Source: Nocardioides houyundeii
GTDB taxonomy: Bacteria; Actinomycetota; Actinomycetes; Propionibacteriales; Nocardioidaceae
Length of the DNA: 64,000 nt
Assembly (NCBI RefSeq): GCF_002865585.1
Contig: NZ_CP025581.1
Location: 372,001-436,000, forward strand
Direction of reading: 5' to 3'
Of the stretch, positions 1 through 8,294 are shown in pieces. Both the position numbers and the translations under genes were made by a program. The notes beneath the pieces are model-generated. The model was not told the DNA's origin and did no database searches. It saw only the letters and a program-made list of their open reading frames with translations. The first letter of the stretch is position 1; each line of letters opens with the position of its first letter.

Positions 1-607
1 GGACCGGGATCGGCACCAGCGGGTGCTCGACACCGAGCGCGTCCAGCACCTGCATCGCCATGTACTGGTGGCCGGCGGCGTTGAGGTGCATCCGGTCCGG
101 GTCCATGTGCGCGGGCAGGTCGGGCAGGCGCATCCGCCACATGTCGACCAGGGTGGCGTCGTGCTTCTCCGCGATCTCGCGGACCCACTCGTTGAAGATC
201 GCCATCCGGCCGCGGACCGCGGCGTAGATGCCTGAGCTCCCGGGATCGACGATGGTGAACATCACCACCCGGGCGCCGGTGGCGCTCAGGCGCCCGATCG
301 CCTCGTCGTACGCCGCGGCGAGGCCGTCGAGGTCGACCCGGGGTCGCAGCACGTCGTTGCCGCCGCCGTGGATCGTCACCAGGTCCGGCTCCAGGGCGAT
401 GGCCGGGTCGACCTGGTCGGCGATGATCGCGGGCAGCTTGCGCCCGCGGATCGCGAGGTTGGCGTAGCCGAAGTCGTCGGTCTCGCGCGCCAGGTGCTCC
501 GCGACCCGGTCGGCCCAACCGCGCAGGCCGTTGGGGCGGGTCGGATCCGGATCGCCGACTCCCTCGGTGAAGGAGTCTCCCAGAGCGACGTAGCGGTGAA
601 ATGTCAT
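1..607 (-). CDS. SGNH/GDSL-family hydrolase, 3' part outside window
   Basis: The first 202 residues are visible; the C-terminus lies beyond base 1. The protein opens MTFHRYVALGDSFTEG, so block I with nucleophile Ser12 is present. GGGND (about 81-85) is the oxyanion block III, and DPDRMH (about 169-174) supplies the Asp/His pair. These are the blocks of SGNH hydrolases, a family of lipases, esterases and acetylhydrolases. There is no signal peptide, so it is probably cytoplasmic; the substrate cannot be told. The ATG is supported by GACAAT (614-619) ending 6 nt before it, as in a leaderless transcript. It is divergent from dcd with 51 bp between the starts. Confidence 0.85.
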   Translation of the reverse strand, partial: MTFHRYVALGDSFTEGVGDPDPTRPNGLRGWADRVAEHLARETDDFGYANLAIRGRKLPAIIADQVDPAIALEPDLVTIHGGGNDVLRPRVDLDGLAAAYDEAIGRLSATGARVVMFTIVDPGSSGIYAAVRGRMAIFNEWVREIAEKHDATLVDMWRMRLPDLPAHMDPDRMHLNAAGHQYMAMQVLDALGVEHPLVPIPV

Positions 608-658
608 GGCTCGATTGTCCCCGATGTCGACAAGGCGGGACGACGGTAGGGTGGTCGG

Positions 659-1234
659 GTGCTGCTCTCAGATCGCGACATCGCCGCAGAGATCGAGGCC
701 GGTCGGATCGCCCTCGACCCGTGGGAGTCGACGATGCTCCAGCCCTCGAGCGTGGACATCCGGCTGGACCGCTACTTCCGCGTCTTCGAGAACCACCGCT
801 ATCCCCACATCGACCCGGCCGCGGACCAGTTCGACCTGACGCGCATGGTCGAGCCCCAGGGCGACGAGGCCTTCATCCTGCACCCCGGCGAGTTCGTGCT
901 CGGGTCGACGTACGAGGTGTGCTCGCTGCCCGACGACATCGCCGCCCGGGTGGAGGGCAAGTCCTCCCTGGGTCGCCTCGGGCTGCTCACCCACGCCACG
1001 GCCGGGTTCGTGGACCCGGGCTTCTCCGGGCACGTCACCCTGGAGCTGGCGAACGTCGCCACGCTGCCGATCAAGCTCTACCCGGGCATGAAGATCGGCC
1101 AGCTGTGCTTCTTCCGCCTCTCCTCGCCGGCGGAGCACCCCTACGGCTCGGCGAAGTACGGCTCGCGCTACCAGGGCCAGCGAGGTCCGACCCCGTCGAA
1201 GTCCTACGCGAACTTCCACCGCACCCAGATCTGA
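659..1234 (+). CDS. dcd: dCTP deaminase, probably bifunctional dCTP deaminase/dUTPase
   Basis: The 191-residue protein deaminates dCTP in pyrimidine deoxynucleotide synthesis. It resembles the mycobacterial enzyme throughout: MLLSDRD start, [10 protein letters not shown] (29-37), [19 protein letters not shown] (99-117), [13 protein letters not shown] (118-130) with catalytic Glu129, and a C-terminal [10 protein letters not shown] segment. The mycobacterial homologue makes dUMP directly from dCTP, so bifunctionality is inferred from similarity. The start is GTG with a TAGGGT hexamer (647-652) 6 nt upstream, consistent with a leaderless mRNA. The last 31 bp overlap the convergent membrane-protein gene. 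Confidence 0.95.
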   Translation: MLLSDRDIAAEIEAGRIALDPWESTMLQPSSVDIRLDRYFRVFENHRYPHIDPAADQFDLTRMVEPQGDEAFILHPGEFVLGSTYEVCSLPDDIAARVEGKSSLGRLGLLTHATAGFVDPGFSGHVTLELANVATLPIKLYPGMKIGQLCFFRLSSPAEHPYGSAKYGSRYQGQRGPTPSKSYANFHRTQI

Positions 1235-1668
1235 CGGACGCCGACCGCCAGCAGCAGCCAGGTCCACGGCCCCCACAGCACCGCGCCGACGCCGTCCCAG
1301 AAGGTCCAGTAGGCGTGCGGTGTCGGCGTCCGGAACCACGACACCGCCGAGGTCAGGGCCAGGACGGTCAGGAGCGGAGCGCAGACGGTGGCGATCGCGA
1401 TGAGCCACCCAGAGCCCCCGTGGGCCAGCAGGGCGGGCACCGCGAGGGCCAGGACGAGCGCCGCCGCGGCGTACCCACCGGTGGAGAGCGCGTAGTCCCC
1501 GGCGTCCGGGGTGCTGCCGCCGATCAGGAACCACAGGGAGCCGTAGCCGACGACGAGCCCGTTGAGCAGGGTGGGTGGCACCGCGCAGCACAGCGCGTAC
1601 ATCAGCCAGGGTCCCCCGGTCTTGGCCGGCGTCCTGCCGGCCTTGCTGCTGGCCGTTCCTGTGTCCAT
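1204..1668 (-). CDS. hypothetical multi-pass membrane protein
   Basis: I do not recognise this 154-residue protein. After a short polar N-terminus ([11 protein letters not shown]) it has about four hydrophobic segments, including [57 protein letters not shown] and [16 protein letters not shown], and it ends in a basic tail (VRWKFA). The ATG at 1668 follows a GAGGGGG ribosome site at good spacing. An upstream in-frame ATG at 1695 lacks one. Its 3' end overlaps dcd by 31 bp on the opposite strand, so it could still be a spurious call, but the regular hydrophobic pattern favours a real gene. Confidence 0.65.
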   Translation of the reverse strand: MDTGTASSKAGRTPAKTGGPWLMYALCCAVPPTLLNGLVVGYGSLWFLIGGSTPDAGDYALSTGGYAAAALVLALAVPALLAHGGSGWLIAIATVCAPLLTVLALTSAVSWFRTPTPHAYWTFWDGVGAVLWGPWTWLLLAVGVRQIWVRWKFA

Positions 1669-1768
1669 GTCTGCCCCCTCTTCCGGGGCCAGCATGGGCC
1701 AGCGAGCAGCACCGGGGGATGCGTTCGGGTACTCATCCTGCGGACCGGGGTGGCGGCGCGTTGGCAGT

Positions 1769-1802
1769 TGAGGCTAGCCTTCATTAAGTAAGGCTTCCCT
1801 AA
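1769..1802 (+). promoter_or_regulatory. two overlapping IdeR/DtxR-type iron boxes
   Basis: Two 19-bp matches to the iron-box consensus (TTAGGTTAGSCTAACCTAA) overlap by 4 bp: TGAGGCTAGCCTTCATTAA (1769-1787, 13/19) and TTAAGTAAGGCTTCCCTAA (1784-1802, 15/19). They end 14 bp before the ATG of the siderophore-binding lipoprotein, where a bound repressor would block transcription. By analogy with IdeR/DtxR, Fe(II)-loaded repressor would shut the uptake operon in iron-replete cells. Confidence 0.75.
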
Positions 1803-1816
1803 CACTGAGGATCTCC

Positions 1817-2851
1817 ATGCGTCGCACCACGATCACGGCCGCCGCGGCCGGTCTCACGCTGCTGCTCTCCGCCTGCTCCACCGGCTCCACCGACACCGCC
1901 GAGGACGAGGCCGCTCCCGTGGAGCCGTCGAGCTCGGTGGACGCGGACGCCTTCCCGGTCACCGTCGAGCACGCTTTCGGCGCGACCGAGATCGAGGCCG
2001 AGCCCACGCGCGTGGTCACGATGGGCTGGTCCGACCACGACGTCGTGCTCTCCCTCGGCGTGGTGCCGGTCGGCGCCACCGAGATCTCCTGGGGCGGCAA
2101 CGAGCAGGGTTCGACCCCGTGGTTCGACGACGCCCTCGCCGAGCTGGACGGCGAGCAGCCGGAGCGCCTCTCCGACGCCGACGGTGCCCCCGTCGACGAG
2201 ATCGCCCAGCTCGAGCCCGACCTGATCCTGGCCACCGGCTCCGGCATCACCGAGGCGGAGTACAAGAAGCTGTCCAAGGTCGCCGACGTCGTGGCCTACC
2301 CGGACGCCCCCTGGGCCACCAGCTGGCAGGACTCCCTGGAGATGGTCGGCAGCGCCCTGGGTCGCACCGCCCTCGCCGACGAGGTCCGCGCCGACACCGA
2401 GGCCTCGATCGCCGAGGCCGCCGAGGCCCACCCCGAGGTGGTCGGCAAGTCGTTCGTCTTCGCCTCGCTGACCACCACCGACATGTCGAAGATCGACTAC
2501 TACACCCCCGAGGACAACCGGCCCCGGCTGCTCACCGACCTCGGCATGGTCAACGCGCCGGTGATCGAGAAGATCAGCGAGAAGGGCGCCTTCTACGGCA
2601 CCCTGTCCGCCGAGCGCGCCGCCGACCTGGAGTCCGACGTCTTCATCACCTACGCCGAGTCGGACAAGGACCTGGCCGCCTTCACCAAGGACCCGCTGCT
2701 CGGCCAGATCCCCGGCCTCAAGTCCGGCCACGTGCTGGCCTCGACCGACCAGACCGACGCGCTGGGTCTCTCCGCCCCCTCGCCCCTCTCCATCCCGTAC
2801 GCCATGGAGAAGTTCGTGCCGCTCGTCGCCGAGGCCGTCCAGGGCTCGTGA
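1817..2851 (+). CDS. siderophore-iron ABC transporter, substrate-binding lipoprotein
   Basis: The 344-residue protein begins with a lipoprotein signal ending in the lipobox LLSAC (residues 16-20). A Thr/Asp/Glu-rich linker leads to a two-lobed periplasmic-binding-protein fold of the FepB/FecB/FhuD type (class III, TroA-like). Typical segments are TRVVTMGWSDHDVVLSLGVV and IAQLEPDLILATGSG. It should sit on the outer face of the membrane and hand ferric siderophore to the FecCD permeases encoded next. It is first in a tightly coupled operon: its TGA overlaps the GTG of the first permease. The iron boxes upstream predict induction under iron limitation. The siderophore is not identifiable from sequence. 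Confidence 0.92.
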   Translation: MRRTTITAAAAGLTLLLSACSTGSTDTAEDEAAPVEPSSSVDADAFPVTVEHAFGATEIEAEPTRVVTMGWSDHDVVLSLGVVPVGATEISWGGNEQGSTPWFDDALAELDGEQPERLSDADGAPVDEIAQLEPDLILATGSGITEAEYKKLSKVADVVAYPDAPWATSWQDSLEMVGSALGRTALADEVRADTEASIAEAAEAHPEVVGKSFVFASLTTTDMSKIDYYTPEDNRPRLLTDLGMVNAPVIEKISEKGAFYGTLSAERAADLESDVFITYAESDKDLAAFTKDPLLGQIPGLKSGHVLASTDQTDALGLSAPSPLSIPYAMEKFVPLVAEAVQGS

Positions 2852-3879
2852 CGACCACGCTCGCCGTCGTCGCCGAGCCGGACCGGGGCACCACGCCCGA
2901 TCCGGCTCGGCGGCACTGGCGCGCGCTGGTGCTCGTCCTGCTGCTCGCCGCGGCGGTGGTGACCGCCTCCCTGCTGGTCGGCTCCCGCACCATCAGCCCG
3001 GCCGTCCTCTTCGACAGCTCCCACCCGCAGCACCCCATCGCGCTCGCGCGCTTCCCGCGCACCGCCCTGGCGCTGGCCGTCGGTGCCGCGCTCGCCCTGT
3101 CCGGCGCCTGCATGCAGGGACTGACCCGCAACCCCCTGGCCGACCCGGGGATCCTCGGCGTCACCGCCGGCGCCTCGTTCGCCATGGTGGTGGCCATCTC
3201 GTTCGTGGGCATCTCCACGCTCACCGGACGCCTCTTCTTCGCGCTGCTGGGGGCCGCGCTGGCCGCCGTGCTGGTGCACGCGCTGGCCGGGCTGGGTCGC
3301 GACGGCGCCACCCCGGTCAAGCTGGCCATCGCCGGTGCCGCCCTGACCGCCGCCCTCACCAGCTGGACCTCGGGCATCCTGCTCTCGGACCGTCGCACCA
3401 TGGAGGTCTTCCGCTTCTGGCAGGTCGGCACCGTCGGCGGCCGCGGCTGGGACGTGCTGGCCGCCGGCGCCCCGTTCCTGGTCCTCGGCGTGCTGCTGGC
3501 GGCGTACGGCGCCCGGGTGCTGGACCTGCTCGCGCTGGGTGACGACCTGGCGCGCGGCCTGGGCCGCCGGGTCTGGCTGGACCGCGCGGTGGTCGGCCTG
3601 GCCATCGTGCTGCTCGCCGGCGCCGCCACCGCGCTGGCCGGACCCATCGCCTTCGTCGGTCTCGTGGTCCCGCACGCCGTGCGCGCCCTGGTCGGGGCGC
3701 ACCACACCCGGCTGCTGCCCTGGTCGGCCGTGGGCGGCGCGCTGCTGGTCACCGCCGCGGACACCCTGGGCCGGGTGGTCCTGCCGCCCACCGAGGTGCA
3801 GGTCGGGATCATGACCGCCGTGGTGGGGCTGCCCTTCTTCTTCCACCTGATCCGCCGCGGCCGGGTGAGTGGCCTGTGA
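2848..3879 (+). CDS. FecCD-family iron-siderophore ABC permease (first subunit)
   Basis: This 343-residue integral membrane protein has about ten hydrophobic helices. Family motifs include RFPRTALALAVGAALALSGA, MQGLTRNPLADPGILGVTAG and the C-terminal GPIAFVGLVVPHAVRALVG. FecCD proteins form a heterodimeric channel that moves ferric siderophore inward, driven by the ATPase encoded two genes on. The GTG overlaps the stop of the binding-protein gene. The reading frame is open far upstream, but that part only shadows the lipoprotein gene. The 3' end overlaps the second permease through GTGA. Confidence 0.92.
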   Translation: MTTTLAVVAEPDRGTTPDPARRHWRALVLVLLLAAAVVTASLLVGSRTISPAVLFDSSHPQHPIALARFPRTALALAVGAALALSGACMQGLTRNPLADPGILGVTAGASFAMVVAISFVGISTLTGRLFFALLGAALAAVLVHALAGLGRDGATPVKLAIAGAALTAALTSWTSGILLSDRRTMEVFRFWQVGTVGGRGWDVLAAGAPFLVLGVLLAAYGARVLDLLALGDDLARGLGRRVWLDRAVVGLAIVLLAGAATALAGPIAFVGLVVPHAVRALVGAHHTRLLPWSAVGGALLVTAADTLGRVVLPPTEVQVGIMTAVVGLPFFFHLIRRGRVSGL

Positions 3880-4940
3880 CCGCCATGCTGGCGCGCCCGG
3901 GGGCCGAGACGGCCCGCCCGACCGGGGACCCCGCGCTGGTACGACGGGTGCGGCGCGGCACCCGCCGCCGTACCCGGCTGGTGGTGGGCGGGCTCGCGGT
4001 CGCCCTGCTGCTGGCCCTCGCCGCCCGGGTGCTGCTCGGCGACTACACCGTGACCATCCCCGACTTCCTGCGCATCCTGGGCGGGCAGGAGATCCCCGGC
4101 GCGAGCTTCATCGTGATGGAGTCCAAGCTGCCCCGGGCGCTGCTCGGGGCGATGGTGGGCGCCGCGTTCGGACTCGGCGGCGCCATCTTCCAGGCGACCC
4201 TGCGCAACCCGCTGGCCAGCCCGGACATCCTCGGCATCAGCGTCGGCGCCAGCGCGGCGGCCCTGGTCGCGATCATCGAGCTGGACCTGGCGGGCCTCGC
4301 GGTCTCGGGCTTCGCCGTGGTGGGCGCCATCGGCGTCGCGCTGGTGATCCGCCTGGTCGCCGGGGACATCGGCGGCAACCGGCTGGTGCTCATCGGCGTC
4401 GGCCTGGCCGCCGCGCTCCTGTCCGTCATCCACTACCTGTTCACCCGCGCCGACGTGTACGACGCCCACGTCGCCCTGCGCTGGCTCACCGGCAGCGTCA
4501 GCTCCGCGGACTGGCCCACCATCCGGTTGCTCGCCGCGGCCCTCGTGGTCGTCGTACCGGTGGTGGCGTGGCTGGCGCGCAGCCTGCCCGTCACCGAGCT
4601 GGGGCCGGACACCGCGACCGCGCTGGGGGTGGACCGCTGGCGCTCCGAGGCGCTGCTGCTGGGTGCCGTGGTGCTGGTCGCCCTCGCCGTGGCCGCCTCG
4701 GGACCGGTCGCGTTCGTGGCCTTCCTGGCCGGACCCATCGCCCGGGTGCTCAACGCCGGGCGCACCTGCCTGACCGGCGCCGCCCTGGTGGGCGCGGTGC
4801 TGGTGGTCGGCGGCGACTACGTGGCGGACTACCTGATCGCCGACGTGAACTTCCCCGTCGGCGTCGTCACCGGCGCCTGCGGCGCCCCGTTCCTGCTCTG
4901 GCTGATCGCCAGCGGCCGCACCGGAAGGAGAGGCGCATGA
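3876..4940 (+). CDS. FecCD-family iron-siderophore ABC permease (second subunit)
   Basis: The 354-residue protein is the second half of the permease heterodimer. A basic cytoplasmic N-terminus (VRRVRRGTRRRTRL) precedes about nine or ten membrane helices. The family signature is clear: LPRALLGAMVGAAFGLGGAI, FQATLRNPLASPDILGISVG and GPVAFVAFLAGPIARVLNAG. Translation starts at a GTG overlapping the preceding stop by 4 bp, and the gene ends in an ATGA overlap with the ATPase gene. This gives the usual FecC-FecD-FecE order and implies translational coupling. Confidence 0.92.
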   Translation: MTAMLARPGAETARPTGDPALVRRVRRGTRRRTRLVVGGLAVALLLALAARVLLGDYTVTIPDFLRILGGQEIPGASFIVMESKLPRALLGAMVGAAFGLGGAIFQATLRNPLASPDILGISVGASAAALVAIIELDLAGLAVSGFAVVGAIGVALVIRLVAGDIGGNRLVLIGVGLAAALLSVIHYLFTRADVYDAHVALRWLTGSVSSADWPTIRLLAAALVVVVPVVAWLARSLPVTELGPDTATALGVDRWRSEALLLGAVVLVALAVAASGPVAFVAFLAGPIARVLNAGRTCLTGAALVGAVLVVGGDYVADYLIADVNFPVGVVTGACGAPFLLWLIASGRTGRRGA

Positions 4941-5764
4941 GCGCCACCCCCCTGACCGCCCCCCTGACCACCGCCCCGACCCGTCTGGCCACCCGCGAGG
5001 TCTCGCTGGGGTACGGCGACCGCGTGGTCGTGGACTCGCTGACCGTGCAGATCCCGGACCACGCCGTCACGGTCATCGTGGGCGCCAACGGCTGCGGCAA
5101 GTCGACGCTGCTGCGGGGAATGGCCCGGCTGCTGCGGCCCTCGGCCGGCACGGTGCTGCTGGACGGCGAGGCGATCCACCGCCGCTCCACCAAGGACGTG
5201 GCCCGCAGCCTGGGCCTGTTGCCGCAGAACCCGGTCGCTCCCGAGGGCGTCACCGTCGTCGACCTGGTCTCGCGAGGGCGCAACCCGCACCGCGGTGCCC
5301 TGCGCCGCTGGTCGGCAGCCGACGACGCGGCGGTCGCCGAGGCGCTGGCCCTGACCAGCACCGAGTCGGTGGCCGACCGGCTGGTCGACGAGCTCTCCGG
5401 TGGTCAGCGCCAGCGGGTGTGGATCGCGATGGCGCTGGCGCAGGGGACCGACCTGCTGCTCCTCGACGAGCCCACGACCTACCTCGACGTGGCGCACCAG
5501 GTCGAGATGCTCGACCTGCTCGCCGACCTCAACCAGTCCCGCGGCACCACCATCGTGATGGTCCTGCACGACCTCAACCTGGCCGCCCGCTACGCCCAGC
5601 ACCTGCTCGCCATGCACGAAGGACACGTCGTCGCCGAGGGCAGCCCGGCCACGGTCGTGACCGAGACGGTCGTCCACGACGTCTTCGGGCTCCGCTGCCG
5701 GGTCATCGACGACCCGGTCTCCCACACCCCCTTGGTGGTCCCCCTGGGCCGCCACCACCACTGA
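4937..5764 (+). CDS. iron-siderophore ABC transporter ATPase (FecE/FepC type)
   Basis: The 275-residue protein has every ABC-ATPase element: Walker A GANGCGKST (about 51-59), Q-loop LGLLPQNP, signature LSGGQRQRVWIAMALA, Walker B LLLLDEPT and the switch histidine in VLHDLNLAARYA. The LLPQNP...DLVSRGRNPH stretch is typical of FepC/FhuC/FecE importers. It energises the two preceding FecCD permeases. It starts at the ATG of an ATGA overlap; open frame further upstream is an artefact of high GC. The end HHH sequence (GRHHH) is natural. Confidence 0.93.
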   Translation: MSATPLTAPLTTAPTRLATREVSLGYGDRVVVDSLTVQIPDHAVTVIVGANGCGKSTLLRGMARLLRPSAGTVLLDGEAIHRRSTKDVARSLGLLPQNPVAPEGVTVVDLVSRGRNPHRGALRRWSAADDAAVAEALALTSTESVADRLVDELSGGQRQRVWIAMALAQGTDLLLLDEPTTYLDVAHQVEMLDLLADLNQSRGTTIVMVLHDLNLAARYAQHLLAMHEGHVVAEGSPATVVTETVVHDVFGLRCRVIDDPVSHTPLVVPLGRHHH

Positions 5765-5774
5765 ACGGACCGCC

Positions 5775-6746
5775 ATGACCGTGACGAGCCCCCAGGCCCT
5801 GCCGCTGATCCTCGACGTCGTCGAGGTCGTCGACGTGCACCGCCTCTCCCCGTCGTTCGTGCGCGTCGAGCTGGGGGGCGCCTGCCTGGCCGAGTTCGGC
5901 ACCGGCGGCCCCCTGCGCGACCAGCGCTTCAAGCTGGTCTTCCCAGGGGACTCCGGCGAGCTCCCGGACTTCTCCGGTGCGACCCAGTCCTGGTTCGCCT
6001 CGTGGCTGGACATCCCCGCCGAGAAGCGCGGCCACATGCGCACCTACACGGTACGGGAGGTCCGCGGCAGCGGCCCGGAGACCCGGATCGTGGTCGACAT
6101 CGTGCTCCACCTCGGTGCCGGCGAGCACGGTCCCGGGGCCGACTGGGCCGCCCGGGCCAAGCCCGGTGACCGCCTGGTGACCCTCGCGCCGCGTGCTGGT
6201 CAGGCGTTCGGCGGTGTGGAGTTCGTGCCGGGCGAGGCCACCGAGCTCCTGCTGGTCGGCGACGAGACCGCCGTCCCCGCCATCGCGGGCATCCTGCGCG
6301 ACCTGCCCGCGGGGATCCGCGGGGCGGCGTTCCTGGAGGTGCCCGTGGCGGCTGACTTCCTCGAGGACGTCATCGCCCCCAGCGGCATCGAGCTGGTGTG
6401 GATCGCGCGGGACCAGGCGCCGCACGGCGAGCAGCTGCACGCCGCCGTGCTGGCCCACTTGGGGACCGAGGGGCAGTCCGCCGCCTTCCTGGCCGCCGAG
6501 CCCGACGAGATCGACCCGGACTTGTGGGAGACGCCGACCTACTCCTCCTCCGGGGAGACGATCGAGGAGATCGCCGGCGCGGGGGAGGCACCGGTCCTGC
6601 CGCACGCCGGCCTCTACGCCTGGATCGCCGGCGAGTCCGGCATGGTCACCGGGCTGCGCCGGGCGCTGGTCCGGGGGCTGGAGATCGACCGCCGCCAGGT
6701 GGCGTTCATGGGCTACTGGCGTCGCGGCGTCTCCATGCGCTCCTGA
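5775..6746 (+). CDS. siderophore-interacting protein, FAD-dependent ferric-siderophore reductase
   Basis: The 323-residue flavoprotein belongs to the SIP/ViuB family, which reduces imported ferric siderophore with NAD(P)H to release Fe(II). Landmarks are MRTYTVREVR (88-97) for FAD binding, a GPGADWAARAKPGD stretch typical of the family, the LLVGDETAVPAIAGIL nucleotide-binding segment and the conserved C-terminal MGYWRRG. It starts 10 bp after the ATPase stop, so the operon covers binding, import and reductive release. It is somewhat longer than many SIPs because of an acidic insert (about 230-270). Confidence 0.9.
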   Translation: MTVTSPQALPLILDVVEVVDVHRLSPSFVRVELGGACLAEFGTGGPLRDQRFKLVFPGDSGELPDFSGATQSWFASWLDIPAEKRGHMRTYTVREVRGSGPETRIVVDIVLHLGAGEHGPGADWAARAKPGDRLVTLAPRAGQAFGGVEFVPGEATELLLVGDETAVPAIAGILRDLPAGIRGAAFLEVPVAADFLEDVIAPSGIELVWIARDQAPHGEQLHAAVLAHLGTEGQSAAFLAAEPDEIDPDLWETPTYSSSGETIEEIAGAGEAPVLPHAGLYAWIAGESGMVTGLRRALVRGLEIDRRQVAFMGYWRRGVSMRS

Positions 6747-6782
6747 GGCCCTGAGGTCCTGAGGCCCTGGGTCGGTCGCGGC

Positions 6783-7121
6783 TCAGGCGCAGCTGACGCA
6801 GGTCCGCGCGGTGGGGCGCGCCTCCAGCCGGGCGTCCGGCACCCGGGCGCCGCACACCTCGCAGACGCCGTACGTGCCGGCGGCCAGGCGCTCCTCGGCC
6901 GCCTCGATCTCCTTCAGCTGGCGTCGCGCCTGCCCGACCAGCGCGTCCACCTGGGAGCGCTCGAAGGCGATGGTGGCGCCTTCCGGGTCGTGCTCGTCGT
7001 CGGCGTTGGTGTCGAGCGAGGCCGCGACGATGGAGTCGAAGTCGCCGGTCAGGTCGGCCAGTCGGCGTAGCGTCCGGTCGCGCTCGGCCTCGAGGAGCGC
7101 AGTCGCCTGGGTCGGGGTCAT
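6783..7121 (-). CDS. TraR/DksA-family zinc-finger protein
   Basis: The 112-residue protein has a helical, probably coiled-coil N-terminal half (ALLEAERDRTLRRLADLTG) and a C-terminal four-cysteine zinc finger: CEVCGARVPDARL...CVSC (last ~25 residues). The family binds the RNA-polymerase secondary channel in E. coli DksA; small actinobacterial members are less studied. The acidic DDEHDPEG segment lies where the coiled-coil tip would be. It is 28 bp downstream of a 52-aa ORF on the same strand and may be the last gene of the run that begins with the ribbon-helix-helix gene near 8.85 kb. Confidence 0.85.
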   Translation of the reverse strand: MTPTQATALLEAERDRTLRRLADLTGDFDSIVAASLDTNADDEHDPEGATIAFERSQVDALVGQARRQLKEIEAAEERLAAGTYGVCEVCGARVPDARLEARPTARTCVSCA

Positions 7122-7149
7122 GGTGCCTAGTGTCGCTCGACCCGGAACC

Positions 7150-7308
7150 TCAGCTGTCGATCCGGTCGGCGAACCGGCGCAGCTGGCCGGCGAGCTGCGC
7201 GCGGCGTCGTACGGCGGGGGGCCGGGGGCGCTGCTCGGTGCGGGCGCGCGTCTTGTTGCGAGCGACCAGCTCGAGGTCGGTGGGTGAGTCGAACAGCTCG
7301 AACCACAT
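7150..7308 (-). CDS. hypothetical 52-aa basic protein
   Basis: This short ORF encodes MWFELFDSPTDLELVARNK followed by an Arg-rich stretch and a C-terminal amphipathic segment (RAQLAGQLRRFADRIDS). Support comes from a good ribosome site (GGAGG, 6 nt before the ATG) and from its place between two genes of the same strand: 51 bp after the DUF4097 gene and 28 bp before the DksA-like gene. I know no family for it. The Arg-rich region could bind nucleic acid, but that is a guess from composition. Confidence 0.6.
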   Translation of the reverse strand: MWFELFDSPTDLELVARNKTRARTEQRPRPPAVRRRAQLAGQLRRFADRIDS

Positions 7309-7359
7309 GGTGTCCTCCAAGGGTGGCTGATGTGCGGTCGGAAAACTGGGGGCGCTCGA

Positions 7360-8196
7360 TCAGAGCTGGGTGAGCACGACGTCGCCGGAGACGGTCTTGG
7401 CGCGGACCTCGACGTGGTCCTGGCCGTCGGCCGGTTCGCCCGTCGGCGGCAGGTCGGAGCGGATGGCGCCGGAGAGGGTGGTGATGTCGGTCCACACCGG
7501 GGTGCCGCCGGGGATGCCGAGGCGGACGTCGCCGGAGGCGCCGCGCACGCCGACCCGCCCTCGCTGCACCTTCGTCAGGCGTACGTCGCCGCTCCCGGTG
7601 GCCATGCTCAGGTCGGCAGCCGCGTGGGTGACGGTGAGGTCGCCGGAGCCGGTCTTGACGACCAGCTCCGCCTCGACGGTCTGGACCGTGACGTCCCCGG
7701 ATCCGGTCGAGAGGGTGGCCGGGGCGGTGACCAGGCCGAGGACGATGTCGCCGGAGCCGCTCTTGGCCTGGAGCTCGCCCGCGACCACGTCGATCCTGAT
7801 CTGGCCGGAGCCTGTCTCCAGCAGGGCCTGTCCGGCGAGCCTGGCCACCTCCACCTCCCCGGAGCCGCTCTTCACGGCGAGGGTGGCGAGCGAGCCGGTG
7901 ACCTTCGTCCGGGCGCTGCCGGTGCGCAGCACCGCGTCGCTCCCGGTAGGCAGCACCACGGTGACGTGGAGCGACTGCTCGCCGGCGGATTCGAAGCCGA
8001 AGCGCGGGGGTGGGGCGAGCACCGAGATCTGGTCGCCGTGCTGGGTCACCTCCACCAGGTCGGAGTGGGGACCCTCGACGTCGACCCTGGTCTCGCCCTG
8101 GGCGCGAGCCTCGTCGGCGGCGTCGATCGTGAGGGTGCCGCGGCCGACCTCGGCGCGGAGCTGGATGGGGTCGGGGGTGTGGAAGCGGTGGTTCAT
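7360..8196 (-). CDS. DUF4097-family beta-repeat protein
   Basis: The 278-residue protein has no signal peptide and no membrane segment. From about residue 85 to 235 it carries at least seven repeats of about 19-20 residues centred on a (T/S)GSGD/E/Q-hydrophobic core, such as KSGSGEVEVARL, ETGSGQIRIDVV, STGSGDVTVQTV and KTGSGDLTVTHA. This predicts a right-handed beta-solenoid of the DUF4097/DUF4098 type. The biochemical role of the family is unknown. It lies 98 bp after the ribbon-helix-helix gene on the same strand, so the two are probably co-transcribed. Confidence 0.85.
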   Translation of the reverse strand: MNHRFHTPDPIQLRAEVGRGTLTIDAADEARAQGETRVDVEGPHSDLVEVTQHGDQISVLAPPPRFGFESAGEQSLHVTVVLPTGSDAVLRTGSARTKVTGSLATLAVKSGSGEVEVARLAGQALLETGSGQIRIDVVAGELQAKSGSGDIVLGLVTAPATLSTGSGDVTVQTVEAELVVKTGSGDLTVTHAAADLSMATGSGDVRLTKVQRGRVGVRGASGDVRLGIPGGTPVWTDITTLSGAIRSDLPPTGEPADGQDHVEVRAKTVSGDVVLTQL

Positions 8197-8294
8197 GGCG
8201 TCTCCAGGGTGTGCTCGTCCGCGGCGTCGGCGTGGCCGGCTCCGGAGGGGTGGGTGCTGTCGGTTGGGGCTGAGTGGCCCCGGAGTGCAGTTGG

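Noticed and set aside
6747..6782. Repeated CCTGAGG near the end of the siderophore operon as a terminator
   Set aside because: The repeats are direct (CCTGAGG three times), not inverted, and give no stable stem.
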